Positions 16,913-24,257 of a DNA stretch of 36,731 bases are shown in pieces. A model generated the notes under the pieces. That model searched no databases. It had not been told where the DNA came from and saw only the letters and a program-made list of their open reading frames with translations. The position numbers were made by a program, and so were the translations under genes. Source of the stretch: Limnohabitans sp. (GTDB taxonomy: Bacteria > Bacteroidota > Bacteroidia > Flavobacteriales > Flavobacteriaceae); NCBI GenBank assembly GCA_030053945.1, contig JASGCW010000018.1, positions 2,589-39,319 of the forward strand, read 5' to 3'. Within the stretch, counting starts at the first letter, position 1; every line of letters begins with the position of its first letter.

Positions 16913-17320
16913 ATGAAAAAAGACATTATAATCCCAAAAGTCGAAAACGTATTCTTAGCAGCAGTTCAAGAATGGAATGATGATTTTATGGACAAAGTAT
17001 GGAATGTATATTTAATTAACGATTCCGACTTTGACCTTGAAAATATCATAGTGGTTTCTAAAGCATATGGAAAGATAGATGGAGAAATGCGTAAGACTTC
17101 ACTACTACGTCACGGTTTCAAATCATTACCTAGCGTCTCTGCTTTAAAAATAGAAATGATTGAGGAGAGTGTTTTGGCCTTAAATAATGAGTTTATGGTG
17201 ACCTACTTTATAGGAAATATTTTATATGACAAGAAGTTTACTTTCAGTCAAAATGTAATCAACGAAAGAGCTACTGAAGAAGTGCCACATTTGTGGGTGA
17301 ATGGGGTAGTGGTTCGATAG
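16913..17320 (+). CDS. Conserved 135-residue protein downstream of pheS
   Basis: A soluble protein of mixed alpha/beta content beginning MKKDIIIPKVENVFLAAVQE and ending in VPHLWVNGVVVR. It contains the phrase DKVWNVYLINDSDFDLENII. I recognise it only as a conserved flavobacterial gene of unknown function next to pheS. It has no membrane span or catalytic signature and no resemblance to a synthetase subunit, despite such labels sometimes being carried over from the neighbour. The stop is followed at once by the long heptad array. Confidence 0.75.
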   Translation: MKKDIIIPKVENVFLAAVQEWNDDFMDKVWNVYLINDSDFDLENIIVVSKAYGKIDGEMRKTSLLRHGFKSLPSVSALKIEMIEESVLALNNEFMVTYFIGNILYDKKFTFSQNVINERATEEVPHLWVNGVVVR

Positions 17321-17324
17321 TGCT

Positions 17325-17468
17325 CAGTATTTAGTATTCAGTGCTCAGTATTCAGTGCTCAGTATTCAGTGCTCAGTATTCAGTGCTCAGTATTCAGTGC
17401 TCAGTATTCGGTTACAGTTACTGAACACTAAAAACTGATTACTGAACACTTTAAAAAAACTGAACACT
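17325..17468. repeat. Long heptad array between convergent genes
   Basis: Twelve direct heptads at 17325-17408, alternating CAGTATT and CAGTGCT (so a 14-bp higher-order unit), with one TAGTATT variant. After CGGTTA come inverted units ACTGAAC, ACTAAAA, ACTGATT, ACTGAAC, ACTTTAA and, after four A, ACTGAAC (17420-17465). The array fills the space between the convergent 135-aa gene and gpsA and can fold as a long imperfect hairpin on either transcript, which would suit a two-way terminator. The direct half is nearly uniform, so unit number probably varies. Confidence 0.93.
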
Positions 17469-17469
17469 T

Positions 17470-18474
17470 TTAATTCAGCTTCTCAGTCAATTTTCTAAAA
17501 ACTTGCTTCGCTTCTTTACCTTCATACAAAACTTGGTAAACAGCATCGAGTATCGGAGCTTTAGCTTTGTACTCTTGGTTTAAATTCCAAGCACTTTTTG
17601 TTGCATAGTATCCTTCTGCAATCATACTCATTTCCATTTGGGCAGATTTTACGGTGTAACCTTTGCCTATCATATTACCAAACATCCTATTACGTGAAAA
17701 TACAGAATATCCAGTTACTAGCAAATCGCCTAAGTAAGCTGAGTTGTTGATATTTCGTTTCATTTTATGGACTTTCTTAATAAAGCGTTTCATTTCACGA
17801 ATAGCGTTACTCATTAGTACCGCTTGGAAATTGTCGCCATATCCTAATCCGTGAGCGATACCTGCTGCAATAGAATAAATATTCTTAAGAACTGCTGCAT
17901 ATTCAGTTCCTACAATATCATCAGAAGTTTTGGTTTTAATATAATAACTAGATAGATTTTTAGCCATTAGTTTAGCATACGCTAGCGTTCCAGAAGCTAT
18001 TGTTAAATAGGATAAACGCTCTAATGCCACTTCTTCGGCGTGACAAGGACCTGTTATTACTCCTATATTTTCATATGGAATGTTATAGTTTTTGTGGAAG
18101 TGTTCACCTACAATCAGGCTACTTTGAGGAACAATTCCTTTAATGGCAGAAAAAATAACTTTTCCTTCTAAACTTTCGGTCAAATTTTCTAATTCTGCGC
18201 TCAAAAATGCCGAAGGAATCGCAAAAATTACATAATCGGCGTTTTTTACTGCTTCATTGATGTCATTAGTTAAATTCAATTTATTGATGTCAAAAGCGAC
18301 AGAACTTAGGTAATTAGGGTTATGTTTATGTAGTTTTAAATGTTCTAAAGCGTAAACACTTCGCATATACCAAGAGATTTGGTCAACATTTTCACATAAC
18401 ATTTTTACAATTGCGGTAGCCCAACTACCACCACCTATAACAGCAAATTTTGGTTGTGTACTCATATTTTTCAT
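17470..18474 (-). CDS. gpsA: Glycerol-3-phosphate dehydrogenase [NAD(P)+]
   Basis: Makes sn-glycerol 3-phosphate from dihydroxyacetone phosphate for phospholipid synthesis. About 334 residues. N-terminal Rossmann motif AVIGGGSWATAIVKML (GGGSWAT in place of the common GAGSWGT); FAIPSAFL and SAIKGIVP with the active-site lysine; GPCHAEEV; then AAVLKNIYSIAAGIAHGLGYGDN with the second catalytic lysine. I take ATG at 18474 (MKNMSTQPK); ATG at 18465 is equally possible, and the frame runs open to 18507. The 3' end faces the heptad array. Confidence 0.94.
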   Translation of the reverse strand: MKNMSTQPKFAVIGGGSWATAIVKMLCENVDQISWYMRSVYALEHLKLHKHNPNYLSSVAFDINKLNLTNDINEAVKNADYVIFAIPSAFLSAELENLTESLEGKVIFSAIKGIVPQSSLIVGEHFHKNYNIPYENIGVITGPCHAEEVALERLSYLTIASGTLAYAKLMAKNLSSYYIKTKTSDDIVGTEYAAVLKNIYSIAAGIAHGLGYGDNFQAVLMSNAIREMKRFIKKVHKMKRNINNSAYLGDLLVTGYSVFSRNRMFGNMIGKGYTVKSAQMEMSMIAEGYYATKSAWNLNQEYKAKAPILDAVYQVLYEGKEAKQVFRKLTEKLN

Positions 18475-18619
18475 TTTAGTCCTGATTGAGCCATAGTTGA
18501 AACTCACTTTTTGTTGACTGAAGTCCTCGAAGTCAACTTAAAAATCAGGAAAAAGTGTCCAGAAATTCTTTAAATTAAATTTGTTTTGAATTTTAAGAAA
18601 ATCAAAGGTAATAAATTTT

Positions 18620-18635
18620 TGGCACGCATATTGAA
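18620..18635 (+). promoter_or_regulatory. Sigma-54-like promoter (-24/-12)
   Basis: TGGCACGCATATTGAA matches the RpoN consensus TGGCACG-N4-TTGCW at every position but the C of TTGC, with exact spacing. Transcription would start near 18646 and run through both leader copies into the lipoprotein gene at 18875. No enhancer-binding protein is visible in the window. Confidence 0.5.
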
Positions 18636-18668
18636 TAGATAAGTTATGAAACCATAAAATGTATAGAT

Positions 18669-18778
18669 ATGAAATCGCCACTAACAACAGGTTTGTTGCA
18701 AACAAATACCAATGAAGATAAGGCGATACCTCCCGATAGCTATCGGGAGTAACCTATAACAAATAAAATTTTAAACAT
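18669..18778 (+). ncRNA. Structured leader element, copy A
   Basis: First of three copies of a ~95-110-nt element (others 18779-18874 and 25934-26028). Each begins ATGAAATC, has a hairpin GTTTG-TTG-CAAAC or its equivalent, a second inverted repeat, and ends in the AT-rich start region ACAAATAAA..TTTTAAACAT just before an ATG. In copy A the tip of the second hairpin is occupied by the 20-bp palindrome at 18730-18749. A 27-residue frame can be read (MKSPLTTGLLQTNTNE...), but it is not kept in copy C, so RNA structure is the better explanation. Confidence 0.6.
18730..18749. repeat. 20-bp palindrome inside leader A
   Basis: CTCCCGATAGCTATCGGGAG is its own reverse complement. The identical sequence occurs at 23995-24014, and a related one, TCCCGAAGCTTCGGGA, at 20049-20064. 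Here it sits exactly between the GATAC and TAACC arms of the leader hairpin, where copies B and C have CATATGT-like tips. Confidence 0.93.
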
Positions 18779-18874
18779 ATGAAATCACTACTAACAACGA
18801 GTTTGTTGCAAACAAACACCAATGATTAAAAAGGTGATACCATATGTTACCTTGAACAAATAAATTTTAAACAT
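18779..18874 (+). ncRNA. Structured leader element, copy B
   Basis: Second copy, directly following copy A and ending at the base before the lipoprotein start codon. Hairpin 1 is GTTTG-TTG-CAAAC. Hairpin 2 is an imperfect palindrome spanning AAGGTGATACC and GTTACCTT. The 16-residue frame MKSLLTTSLLQTNTND can be read in it. A cis-acting regulator of the following gene is the natural reading; I cannot assign it to a known riboswitch class by eye. Confidence 0.6.
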
Positions 18875-19777
18875 ATGAAAGCGATAAAATTATTTTTGAT
18901 AGCCCTTATTTCACCAATATTATTTAGTTCTTGTACTGCAGATGTTATAGTACACGATGATTATAATCCAAATACAGGCAATATATCTTTACCTCAACTT
19001 ATGGAAGGCTATGATTTATGGTATGTAGATTATGATCTTACAACAGGTTCAGGCGATGTTCCTTTTTTGACACGTGCTTTTACAATTTCATTTGTAAATG
19101 GAACATTATATGCTAACAATAATTTAGCTGGTATAGGATATACTGGAAATGGGTTTGGCGTAAGAATAGGTTCATATAATTATTTTACAAATGCCATCAG
19201 AGCTTATCATAACATTTATGGAACTTATGATTTAGATGTGTATCAAATTTCTCCAAACAAAATAAAATTACACAGTTACAGTCAAAATGTGACTTATTAT
19301 TTAGTTGGATACCAAAGAAATACTTTTGATTATAATAGATTATTTAATGATAATATTCGTTATTTCTTACAAGAATATAAAGCTTGGGAAAAAGTATATA
19401 CAAGTCGATGGGGAGCTTTAAACGATTTTGATAATGAAAATTTTATACAATTTGTTGCTGGAGGAAGTAGTAATAATTTCCGCTCTTCAAGAGATTTACG
19501 AGGAACACCAGTAAATAATTTATACTGGGATTTTACAGGATTGTATGGGATTTTTAATACGTCCAATCCGTATAATAAAATTTTAACATTAGATTATGAT
19601 TTTTGGGGCAATGAATCGTTTACTCTTAGCGTTATTAATGATCATAGGATAAGACTTTATCATAATGCAAGTGGTACCACTTATGAGTTTGAAGGAAGAG
19701 GTTTTATTCAGTATATGAAGCAGTCACCTCAAGAAGTTAAAAAGACTGCACCAGTTAAGGAGTTAGTTAAGTTATAA
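18875..19777 (+). CDS. Conserved Bacteroidota lipoprotein
   Basis: A 300-residue exported lipoprotein: signal MKAIKLFLIALISPILFSSC with the lipid-anchor Cys20. The mature part begins with an acidic stretch (HDDYNPNTG), then LPQLMEGYDLWYVDYDLTTG, and contains an aromatic-rich core including IRYFLQEYKAWEKVYTS, NDFDNENFIQF and a closing TTYEFEGRGFIQYMK. I recognise it as a family widespread in flavobacteria without a known role; labels such as adenylyltransferase seen on relatives have no support in the sequence. It follows two tandem structured leaders and a sigma-54-like promoter, so its expression is likely under close control. A terminator hairpin follows. Confidence 0.85.
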   Translation: MKAIKLFLIALISPILFSSCTADVIVHDDYNPNTGNISLPQLMEGYDLWYVDYDLTTGSGDVPFLTRAFTISFVNGTLYANNNLAGIGYTGNGFGVRIGSYNYFTNAIRAYHNIYGTYDLDVYQISPNKIKLHSYSQNVTYYLVGYQRNTFDYNRLFNDNIRYFLQEYKAWEKVYTSRWGALNDFDNENFIQFVAGGSSNNFRSSRDLRGTPVNNLYWDFTGLYGIFNTSNPYNKILTLDYDFWGNESFTLSVINDHRIRLYHNASGTTYEFEGRGFIQYMKQSPQEVKKTAPVKELVKL

Positions 19778-20083
19778 TAAATTACGTTACGTTTTGTTTT
19801 TAGTGTTTAGTAAGAAGGCGTTCAGGTTTTGATACTTGAACGCCTTCTGAATTTTATAACTAGCTATGGCTGCTCTTAAACTCGTTATTCTTTACTACAC
19901 CTGACAGGTGTAGTGGTTTAAAATTGATACTAATTTGTGTTAAGTTAGTTTTTCAGCAAACCCTAGCTTACTAAAAATAATTTTTCATTTTTACGATTGA
20001 ATTCCTTAAATGATAACAATACAAACCAAATTGTTATTTGTTAATTGGTCCCGAAGCTTCGGGATTGTTATTTGTTATTTCTA
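19778..20083. other. Gap with three hairpins
   Basis: No gene is seen in these 306 bases between the lipoprotein and the convergent reductase gene. They hold the terminator-like hairpin at 19813-19848, a palindrome with nine-base arms ACTACACCT and AGGTGTAGT around GAC (19894-19914), and TCCCGAAGCTTCGGGA (20049-20064). Confidence 0.85.
19813..19848 (+). terminator. Terminator-like hairpin after the lipoprotein gene
   Basis: A twelve-base perfect stem AGAAGGCGTTCA / TGAACGCCTTCT with a 12-base loop, followed by GAATTTTAT. It is positioned 35 bp after the lipoprotein stop and is GC-richer than its surroundings. Confidence 0.7.
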
Positions 20084-21250
20084 CTAGTAACTCATCTCCA
20101 CAATCTCCTTTATTTTTTCAAGTGTTATATTTTGCTTTTCACCCAAAGCTTTCCAACCTCGACTTTCGAATCTTGAAAGTATTATGTTTGCCGTTTCTTG
20201 ATAATTTTCTGTATTCTCAGAAAGTTTGGTTTTCATTCCCATTATATGAAGAAATTCAACAGTTTTTTCAATTGCTTTTTCTGCAATTTCATCGATTGAA
20301 TTACCTGTTAAATTCCATACTCGTTGACCATATTGTGCTAATTTCTCTTTTTTGGTTTCAAACATAACTCGGTATAAATTAGGGCCAATGATGGCTAATG
20401 TTCGAGCGTGATCAATTTCGTACAATGCGGTTAGTTCATGTCCTATCATATGAGTAGCCCAATCTGAAGGAACACCTTTCTGTATTAATCCGTTTAACGC
20501 CATTGTTGCACACCACATAAAATTAGAAGCCAATTTATAATCGGTTGGATTTTCAACTACTGATGGACCTATTTCTATTAAGGTTTGTAAAATACTTTCA
20601 GATATTCGGTCTTGCAAAAGCGCATCGTGCGAATACGTTAAATATTGCTCCATTACGTGTGTAAAAGCATCTACTATACCGTTTTCTATTTGACGTTTAG
20701 GCAACGATTCAATCACAGTAGGATCACAAATAGAGAATTTAGGAAATAATGCACTGCCACCTAAAGTTAGTTTTTCTTGTGTTGCCTCAATAGTAATTAC
20801 AGCACCCGAATTCATCTCAGAACCAGTCGCAGGCAAAGTCAAAACAGTTCCAAATGGAATAACTTGGCTAATATCTTTAAACAAAATGCGTTTTCTTAAA
20901 ATATCAGCTTCGTCGCCTTGATAATTTACCGCTCCCGAAATAAATTTTGTACCATCAATTACACTTCCACCTCCTACGGCAAGGATAAAGCCAATTTTTT
21001 GCTCACGAATAATTTGAACGGCTTTCATTAACGTTTCAAAACGCGGATTGGGTTCGATACCGCCAAATTCAATCAGTTCAAATTCTTTTAATGCCGACTT
21101 CACTTGGTCATAAATGCCATTTTTGAAGATGCTGCCACCACCATAAGTCAATAATATTTTGGTATTGGCAGGAACTAATTCAGTTAGTTTTGCTATTTGT
21201 CCTTTCCCGAAAATGTAGTTTACTGGATTGTATAATTCGAAGTTTGTCAT
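20084..21250 (-). CDS. yqhD: YqhD-type NADPH-dependent aldehyde reductase (iron/zinc ADH family)
   Basis: A 388-residue group III alcohol dehydrogenase. The cofactor-binding motif GGGSVID lies at residues 93-99. The expected metal ligands fall at Asp194, His198, His267 and His281, the same numbers as the zinc ligands of E. coli YqhD, with the DAFTHVMEQ, ATHMIGHEL and EIDHARTLA contexts. YqhD reduces a wide range of short aldehydes, including those from lipid peroxidation and methylglyoxal, using NADPH. The start is MTNFELYNPVNYIFGKG. The beta-helix gene lies 36 bp upstream on the same strand, without an obvious functional link. Confidence 0.9.
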   Translation of the reverse strand: MTNFELYNPVNYIFGKGQIAKLTELVPANTKILLTYGGGSIFKNGIYDQVKSALKEFELIEFGGIEPNPRFETLMKAVQIIREQKIGFILAVGGGSVIDGTKFISGAVNYQGDEADILRKRILFKDISQVIPFGTVLTLPATGSEMNSGAVITIEATQEKLTLGGSALFPKFSICDPTVIESLPKRQIENGIVDAFTHVMEQYLTYSHDALLQDRISESILQTLIEIGPSVVENPTDYKLASNFMWCATMALNGLIQKGVPSDWATHMIGHELTALYEIDHARTLAIIGPNLYRVMFETKKEKLAQYGQRVWNLTGNSIDEIAEKAIEKTVEFLHIMGMKTKLSENTENYQETANIILSRFESRGWKALGEKQNITLEKIKEIVEMSY

Positions 21251-21286
21251 TACATTTTTTTTTGATATTTTATAATAAAATCGGAT

Positions 21287-23086
21287 TTATTTTTTTAGAA
21301 TCTTGATGCTTTTACCGTGAATTTCTAATACATAAATCCCAGAATTAAGATTTTCTAAGTTAATATATGAATTAATGTTGTCTTTTTTAATATTTACAAG
21401 ATTTGTTACATCTTGACCTAAAAAATTGAATATCCTTAACTCATCTATATAATTTGAAATTGTCGCTTCGTTTTGTGTTGGATTTGGATATGTTTTAATC
21501 TCTCTAAAAATATAACTAGGTAATTCTAAAGAAGCTGAATATTCAATAGCTCCAATATCTGGTGTTATTCTAGAACTTCCATTATAATCAATCAATGGCG
21601 CCACACTTGAAAGAGCAGTATCTATTGCTGGTGATGTACTTTGTAACGAAACATTGTTATTATTAGCATCAACAAATAATGGATTTGCAATTGTATAACC
21701 TCCAGAAAAGTCACTAGATCCTCCTCCTTGAATAATGTTATTTGATACTATTTCACCATTACAATTTTGCCCTTCAGAAAGTGCTTGTAGTGGAGGAGTT
21801 AAGTTGTCTGGAACAGTTACAATATTATTGATGATTTTAATATTATTTGAAGATTGTAAACTAATCCCAGCATTTGTTCCACCAGAGATAGCTGCATTGT
21901 AAATATTAGTATGACCATTGTTATAGACTGTATTGTTTATAATTTCTGCATTATCAACATCGTTAGTATGGATACCACTTTTACCATTATCATAAGAAAT
22001 ATTATTTTCAACGCGAATAATTCCGTTAAAGCCACTCATTGTTGGCGAGGTTCTAAGTAAACAAATACCTTTGCCTTCATCTATTCCAACTGTTACCAAT
22101 GTCTTTGATTGTACCCAAGAGTATATTTCATTATAATTACTATATACTAAATTTTCAGAAATTTTTAATTTTTCAACAGCCGAATTATCCCCAGAGTCAG
22201 GCGTTAATCCTTCAGCTACAACACCATGTGTTCCTACTGATGCTCTTGTAGTGGTATGATGCACTTTATTTCTTTTGAAATTCACATAATCAGATTGTGT
22301 GACTCTCAATCCTCCTCCTGGACAATGATGTACTTCACAATTGGTTACATCCACATGATGTGATAATTGAACTAACAATCCTTTTCCTCCAAAAATGGCA
22401 GGGCGTTCTACATTTAAAGTACTTATATCTGATAAACCTGTATAAGTAGTTCCAGTAATTAAAACATTTGGTGGGATATCTGTACAAGGTGTAATTCCAT
22501 ACTGGGTACAAATATCTGTTTTTCTATCACCATATACATAATTTCCCGATACTAAATACCGATAAGTTCCCCAATATTTCCAAGCTAATAACAATGGGAT
22601 TTTATCTAAAACTCCTTTAATTTCTAGTCCTTCGACTTTTACATAAGAACAATTTCGGATACTAAAAATTGTATCTCCGTCTCCCTCTATGGTTACTAAT
22701 TCATTATTGTACGGTTTAATAGTTATCCAAGCAGTTGCATTACCGTTAATATTGTTTAGCCTCACAGCTGTGCCTGTTGTATTATTGGTTTTCCAAATTG
22801 CTTCTCCAGCATTTTGCGGGTCATAATTATTTTCATCCAATATTGTATTTGTTGTAAAACCTGAGTTTCTATACAATCCAGCACGGACAAGTATATTTAC
22901 AGGAATTGTTGGTGAAGATATTATATTGCTATTAGCAACATCAGCTGCTTTTTCAATAGTTTTATAAGGAGTAGAAATGCTTCCGTTGCCGGTGTTGTCA
23001 TTACCAGTGGTCGCAACAAATAAGTTTGTTTGAGCAAAATTTATCGAAAAGCTTAGTAATAAAAAATGTAGTAATCTTATTTTCAT
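21287..23086 (-). CDS. Secreted right-handed beta-helix protein with T9SS sorting domain
   Basis: A 599-residue protein. Signal peptide MKIRLLHFLLLSFSINFAQ, then FVATTGNDNTGNGSISTPYKTIEKA, the usual N-terminal cap of right-handed parallel beta-helix (pectate-lyase-like) proteins. Helix coils with Asn-rich turns follow to about residue 515 (NNKVHHTT-like, NTVYNNGH, IKIINNIV). The last ~75 residues form a type IX secretion C-terminal domain with TYPNPTQNEATIS and GIYVLEIHGKSIKILKK. It is probably exported and bound to or released from the surface, with a polysaccharide as the likely target. The open frame reaches 23137, but the ATG at 23086 gives the proper signal peptide. Confidence 0.88.
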   Translation of the reverse strand: MKIRLLHFLLLSFSINFAQTNLFVATTGNDNTGNGSISTPYKTIEKAADVANSNIISSPTIPVNILVRAGLYRNSGFTTNTILDENNYDPQNAGEAIWKTNNTTGTAVRLNNINGNATAWITIKPYNNELVTIEGDGDTIFSIRNCSYVKVEGLEIKGVLDKIPLLLAWKYWGTYRYLVSGNYVYGDRKTDICTQYGITPCTDIPPNVLITGTTYTGLSDISTLNVERPAIFGGKGLLVQLSHHVDVTNCEVHHCPGGGLRVTQSDYVNFKRNKVHHTTTRASVGTHGVVAEGLTPDSGDNSAVEKLKISENLVYSNYNEIYSWVQSKTLVTVGIDEGKGICLLRTSPTMSGFNGIIRVENNISYDNGKSGIHTNDVDNAEIINNTVYNNGHTNIYNAAISGGTNAGISLQSSNNIKIINNIVTVPDNLTPPLQALSEGQNCNGEIVSNNIIQGGGSSDFSGGYTIANPLFVDANNNNVSLQSTSPAIDTALSSVAPLIDYNGSSRITPDIGAIEYSASLELPSYIFREIKTYPNPTQNEATISNYIDELRIFNFLGQDVTNLVNIKKDNINSYINLENLNSGIYVLEIHGKSIKILKK

Positions 23087-23206
23087 ATAATGAACTTTTG
23101 TTACAAATTTACACATTAATTTTTGGCGTGAATCCATTATCTGGTTATATATTTTATCTATTTTAACATAAATTGATTGAATAATTACCCTTTAAAAATT
23201 AATTCT

Positions 23207-23231
23207 TACCTTTGTGTAAAATCCACGCAAG
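23207..23231 (+). promoter_or_regulatory. Nudix regulator promoter and operator 1
   Basis: -7 box TACCTTTG (23207-23214) overlapped by an inverted repeat TTTGTGT (23211-23217), seven bases, ACGCAAG (23225-23231). The same arrangement with perfect arms occurs at 24222-24246 before the PRPP-synthetase homologue. The site ends two bases before the regulator ATG, so binding would block its own transcription. No clear TTG is seen at -33. Confidence 0.7.
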
Positions 23232-23233
23232 AT

Positions 23234-23926
23234 ATGAGTTTCTCACAAAATATAAGAATAGCGGTCGATGCAGTTGTTTTTGGTTATGCAAATTCGTCTT
23301 TATATGTTTTACTTATCCAGCAAAAATTTGGTACAGACACCTTACATTGGGCGTTACCTGGTGGTTTGGTAAAAGCCAATGAACCTTTAATCGATGCGGT
23401 TAAAAGAGAACTCAAAGAAGAGACTAATGTTACCGTCAATTATATTGAGCAACTTTATACTTTTGGTGACGATGTGTATCGCGATTCTAGAAACCGAGTA
23501 ATATCGGTAGCTTATTTTGCACTTGTGAATCCATCTAAATTAAAATTAATCGCCGACACTGATGCGGATGCCGTATGTTGGGTAAAAGTAGATGAAATTC
23601 CTAAAATGGCTTTTGACCATAATAAAATTGTAAGTAAAGCACTGGAGCGTTTACAAGCCAAATTAAGGTACCAGCCTATAGGTTTTGATTTACTTCCTAA
23701 AGAATTTTTATTTTCTGATTTGGAACATCTTTATACTTCTATTATTGGTAAAGAAATTGACCGACGTAATTTTAGAAAAAAAATACTCAGTTTAGGTTTT
23801 ATAGAAGAAACAGATCATATACATCATCCAAAATCTGGTCGTCCAGCTAAATTTTTTAAATTTAATGTTGCTAAATACGAAGAACTTTCTAAAGAAGGAA
23901 TGGTTTTCGAAATCAAATTTGCGTAA
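23234..23926 (+). CDS. NrtR-like Nudix transcriptional regulator
   Basis: A 230-residue protein of two parts. A Nudix domain (about 5-140) has Nudix box 44-66, GLVKANEP...RELKEETNV, complete except for Asn where Gly is usual. A C-terminal winged helix of the NrtR type (about 150-230) has the hallmark GRPAKFFKFN near the end. NrtR proteins repress NAD-related genes and release DNA on binding ADP-ribose; Bacteroidota relatives include AraR, which senses arabinose. The near-intact box leaves hydrolysis possible. The neighbours (a PRPP-synthetase homologue, then ADP-ribose enzymes) favour ADP-ribose or a related nucleotide as ligand. I start at the ATG at 23234, downstream of the promoter; a TTG at 23177 is in frame but upstream of it. 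Confidence 0.88.
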   Translation: MSFSQNIRIAVDAVVFGYANSSLYVLLIQQKFGTDTLHWALPGGLVKANEPLIDAVKRELKEETNVTVNYIEQLYTFGDDVYRDSRNRVISVAYFALVNPSKLKLIADTDADAVCWVKVDEIPKMAFDHNKIVSKALERLQAKLRYQPIGFDLLPKEFLFSDLEHLYTSIIGKEIDRRNFRKKILSLGFIEETDHIHHPKSGRPAKFFKFNVAKYEELSKEGMVFEIKFA

Positions 23927-24199
23927 AGCATTTATTTTAATTAACTTTTGATATTGAATAATTAAATTAAGTGCAATAGCTTATAAAATTGCCACTCCCG
24001 ATAGCTATCGGGAGCACAGATTAAAATCAGTCATTTTGAGCATTTTGATATTCATCCTGTCAAGTTGTAAACATATTTTTATTTTAGAAAGTAAGCTATT
24101 CTCAAAAAATATAGGTTTCAAAAAGTGTCATCTGTGCATCTGTGGTTATCTTATAAATTTCTCTAAAATCAACTTTGCGTAAAAAAAACACAAAATATT
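23927..24199. other. Gap after the Nudix regulator
   Basis: No gene seen. It includes the 20-bp palindrome CTCCCGATAGCTATCGGGAG at 23995-24014, identical to 18730-18749 and perhaps ending the regulator transcript. A CATCTGTGCATCTGTGGTTA stretch near 24127 resembles the repeats before other genes of the island. A lone operator half-site, TTTGCGT, lies near 24174. Confidence 0.7.
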
Positions 24200-24246
24200 T
24201 TGTCAGTAAAAAAATACGTTTTATATTTGCGTAACATTAACGCAAA
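24200..24246 (+). promoter_or_regulatory. Promoter and operator 2 for the ADP-ribose island
   Basis: TTG at 24200-24202, a spacer of 19, then TATATTTG at 24222-24229: a full match to the Bacteroidota promoter TTG-N19-TAnnTTTG. Overlapping the -7 box is a perfect inverted repeat, TTTGCGT (24226-24232), AACATTA, ACGCAAA (24240-24246). It has the same arms and spacer length as the site in front of the regulator at 23211-23231. The start codon follows after 11 bases. Confidence 0.8.
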
Positions 24247-24257
24247 CTTATAAAGAT

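Noticed and set aside
16913..17320. Second phenylalanyl-tRNA synthetase subunit
   Set aside because: No class II motif or B-domain feature is present; only the position next to pheS suggests it.
17325..17468. CRISPR-like array
   Set aside because: The unit is 7 or 14 bp with no unique spacers, and no cas gene is present; it is a heptad repeat.
18669..18829. Leader-encoded peptides in copies A and B as genes
   Set aside because: The frame is cut to four codons in copy C while hairpins are kept, so RNA structure explains the conservation better.
23177..23233. N-terminal extension of the Nudix regulator from TTG 23177
   Set aside because: It would place the start codon upstream of the apparent -7 box and operator; ATG 23234 fits the family's usual start.
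23927..24257. Namat/NAMPT-like gene expected beside an Adps homologue
   Set aside because: The gap has no open frame of suitable size, and no gene in the window resembles a nicotinamide transferase.
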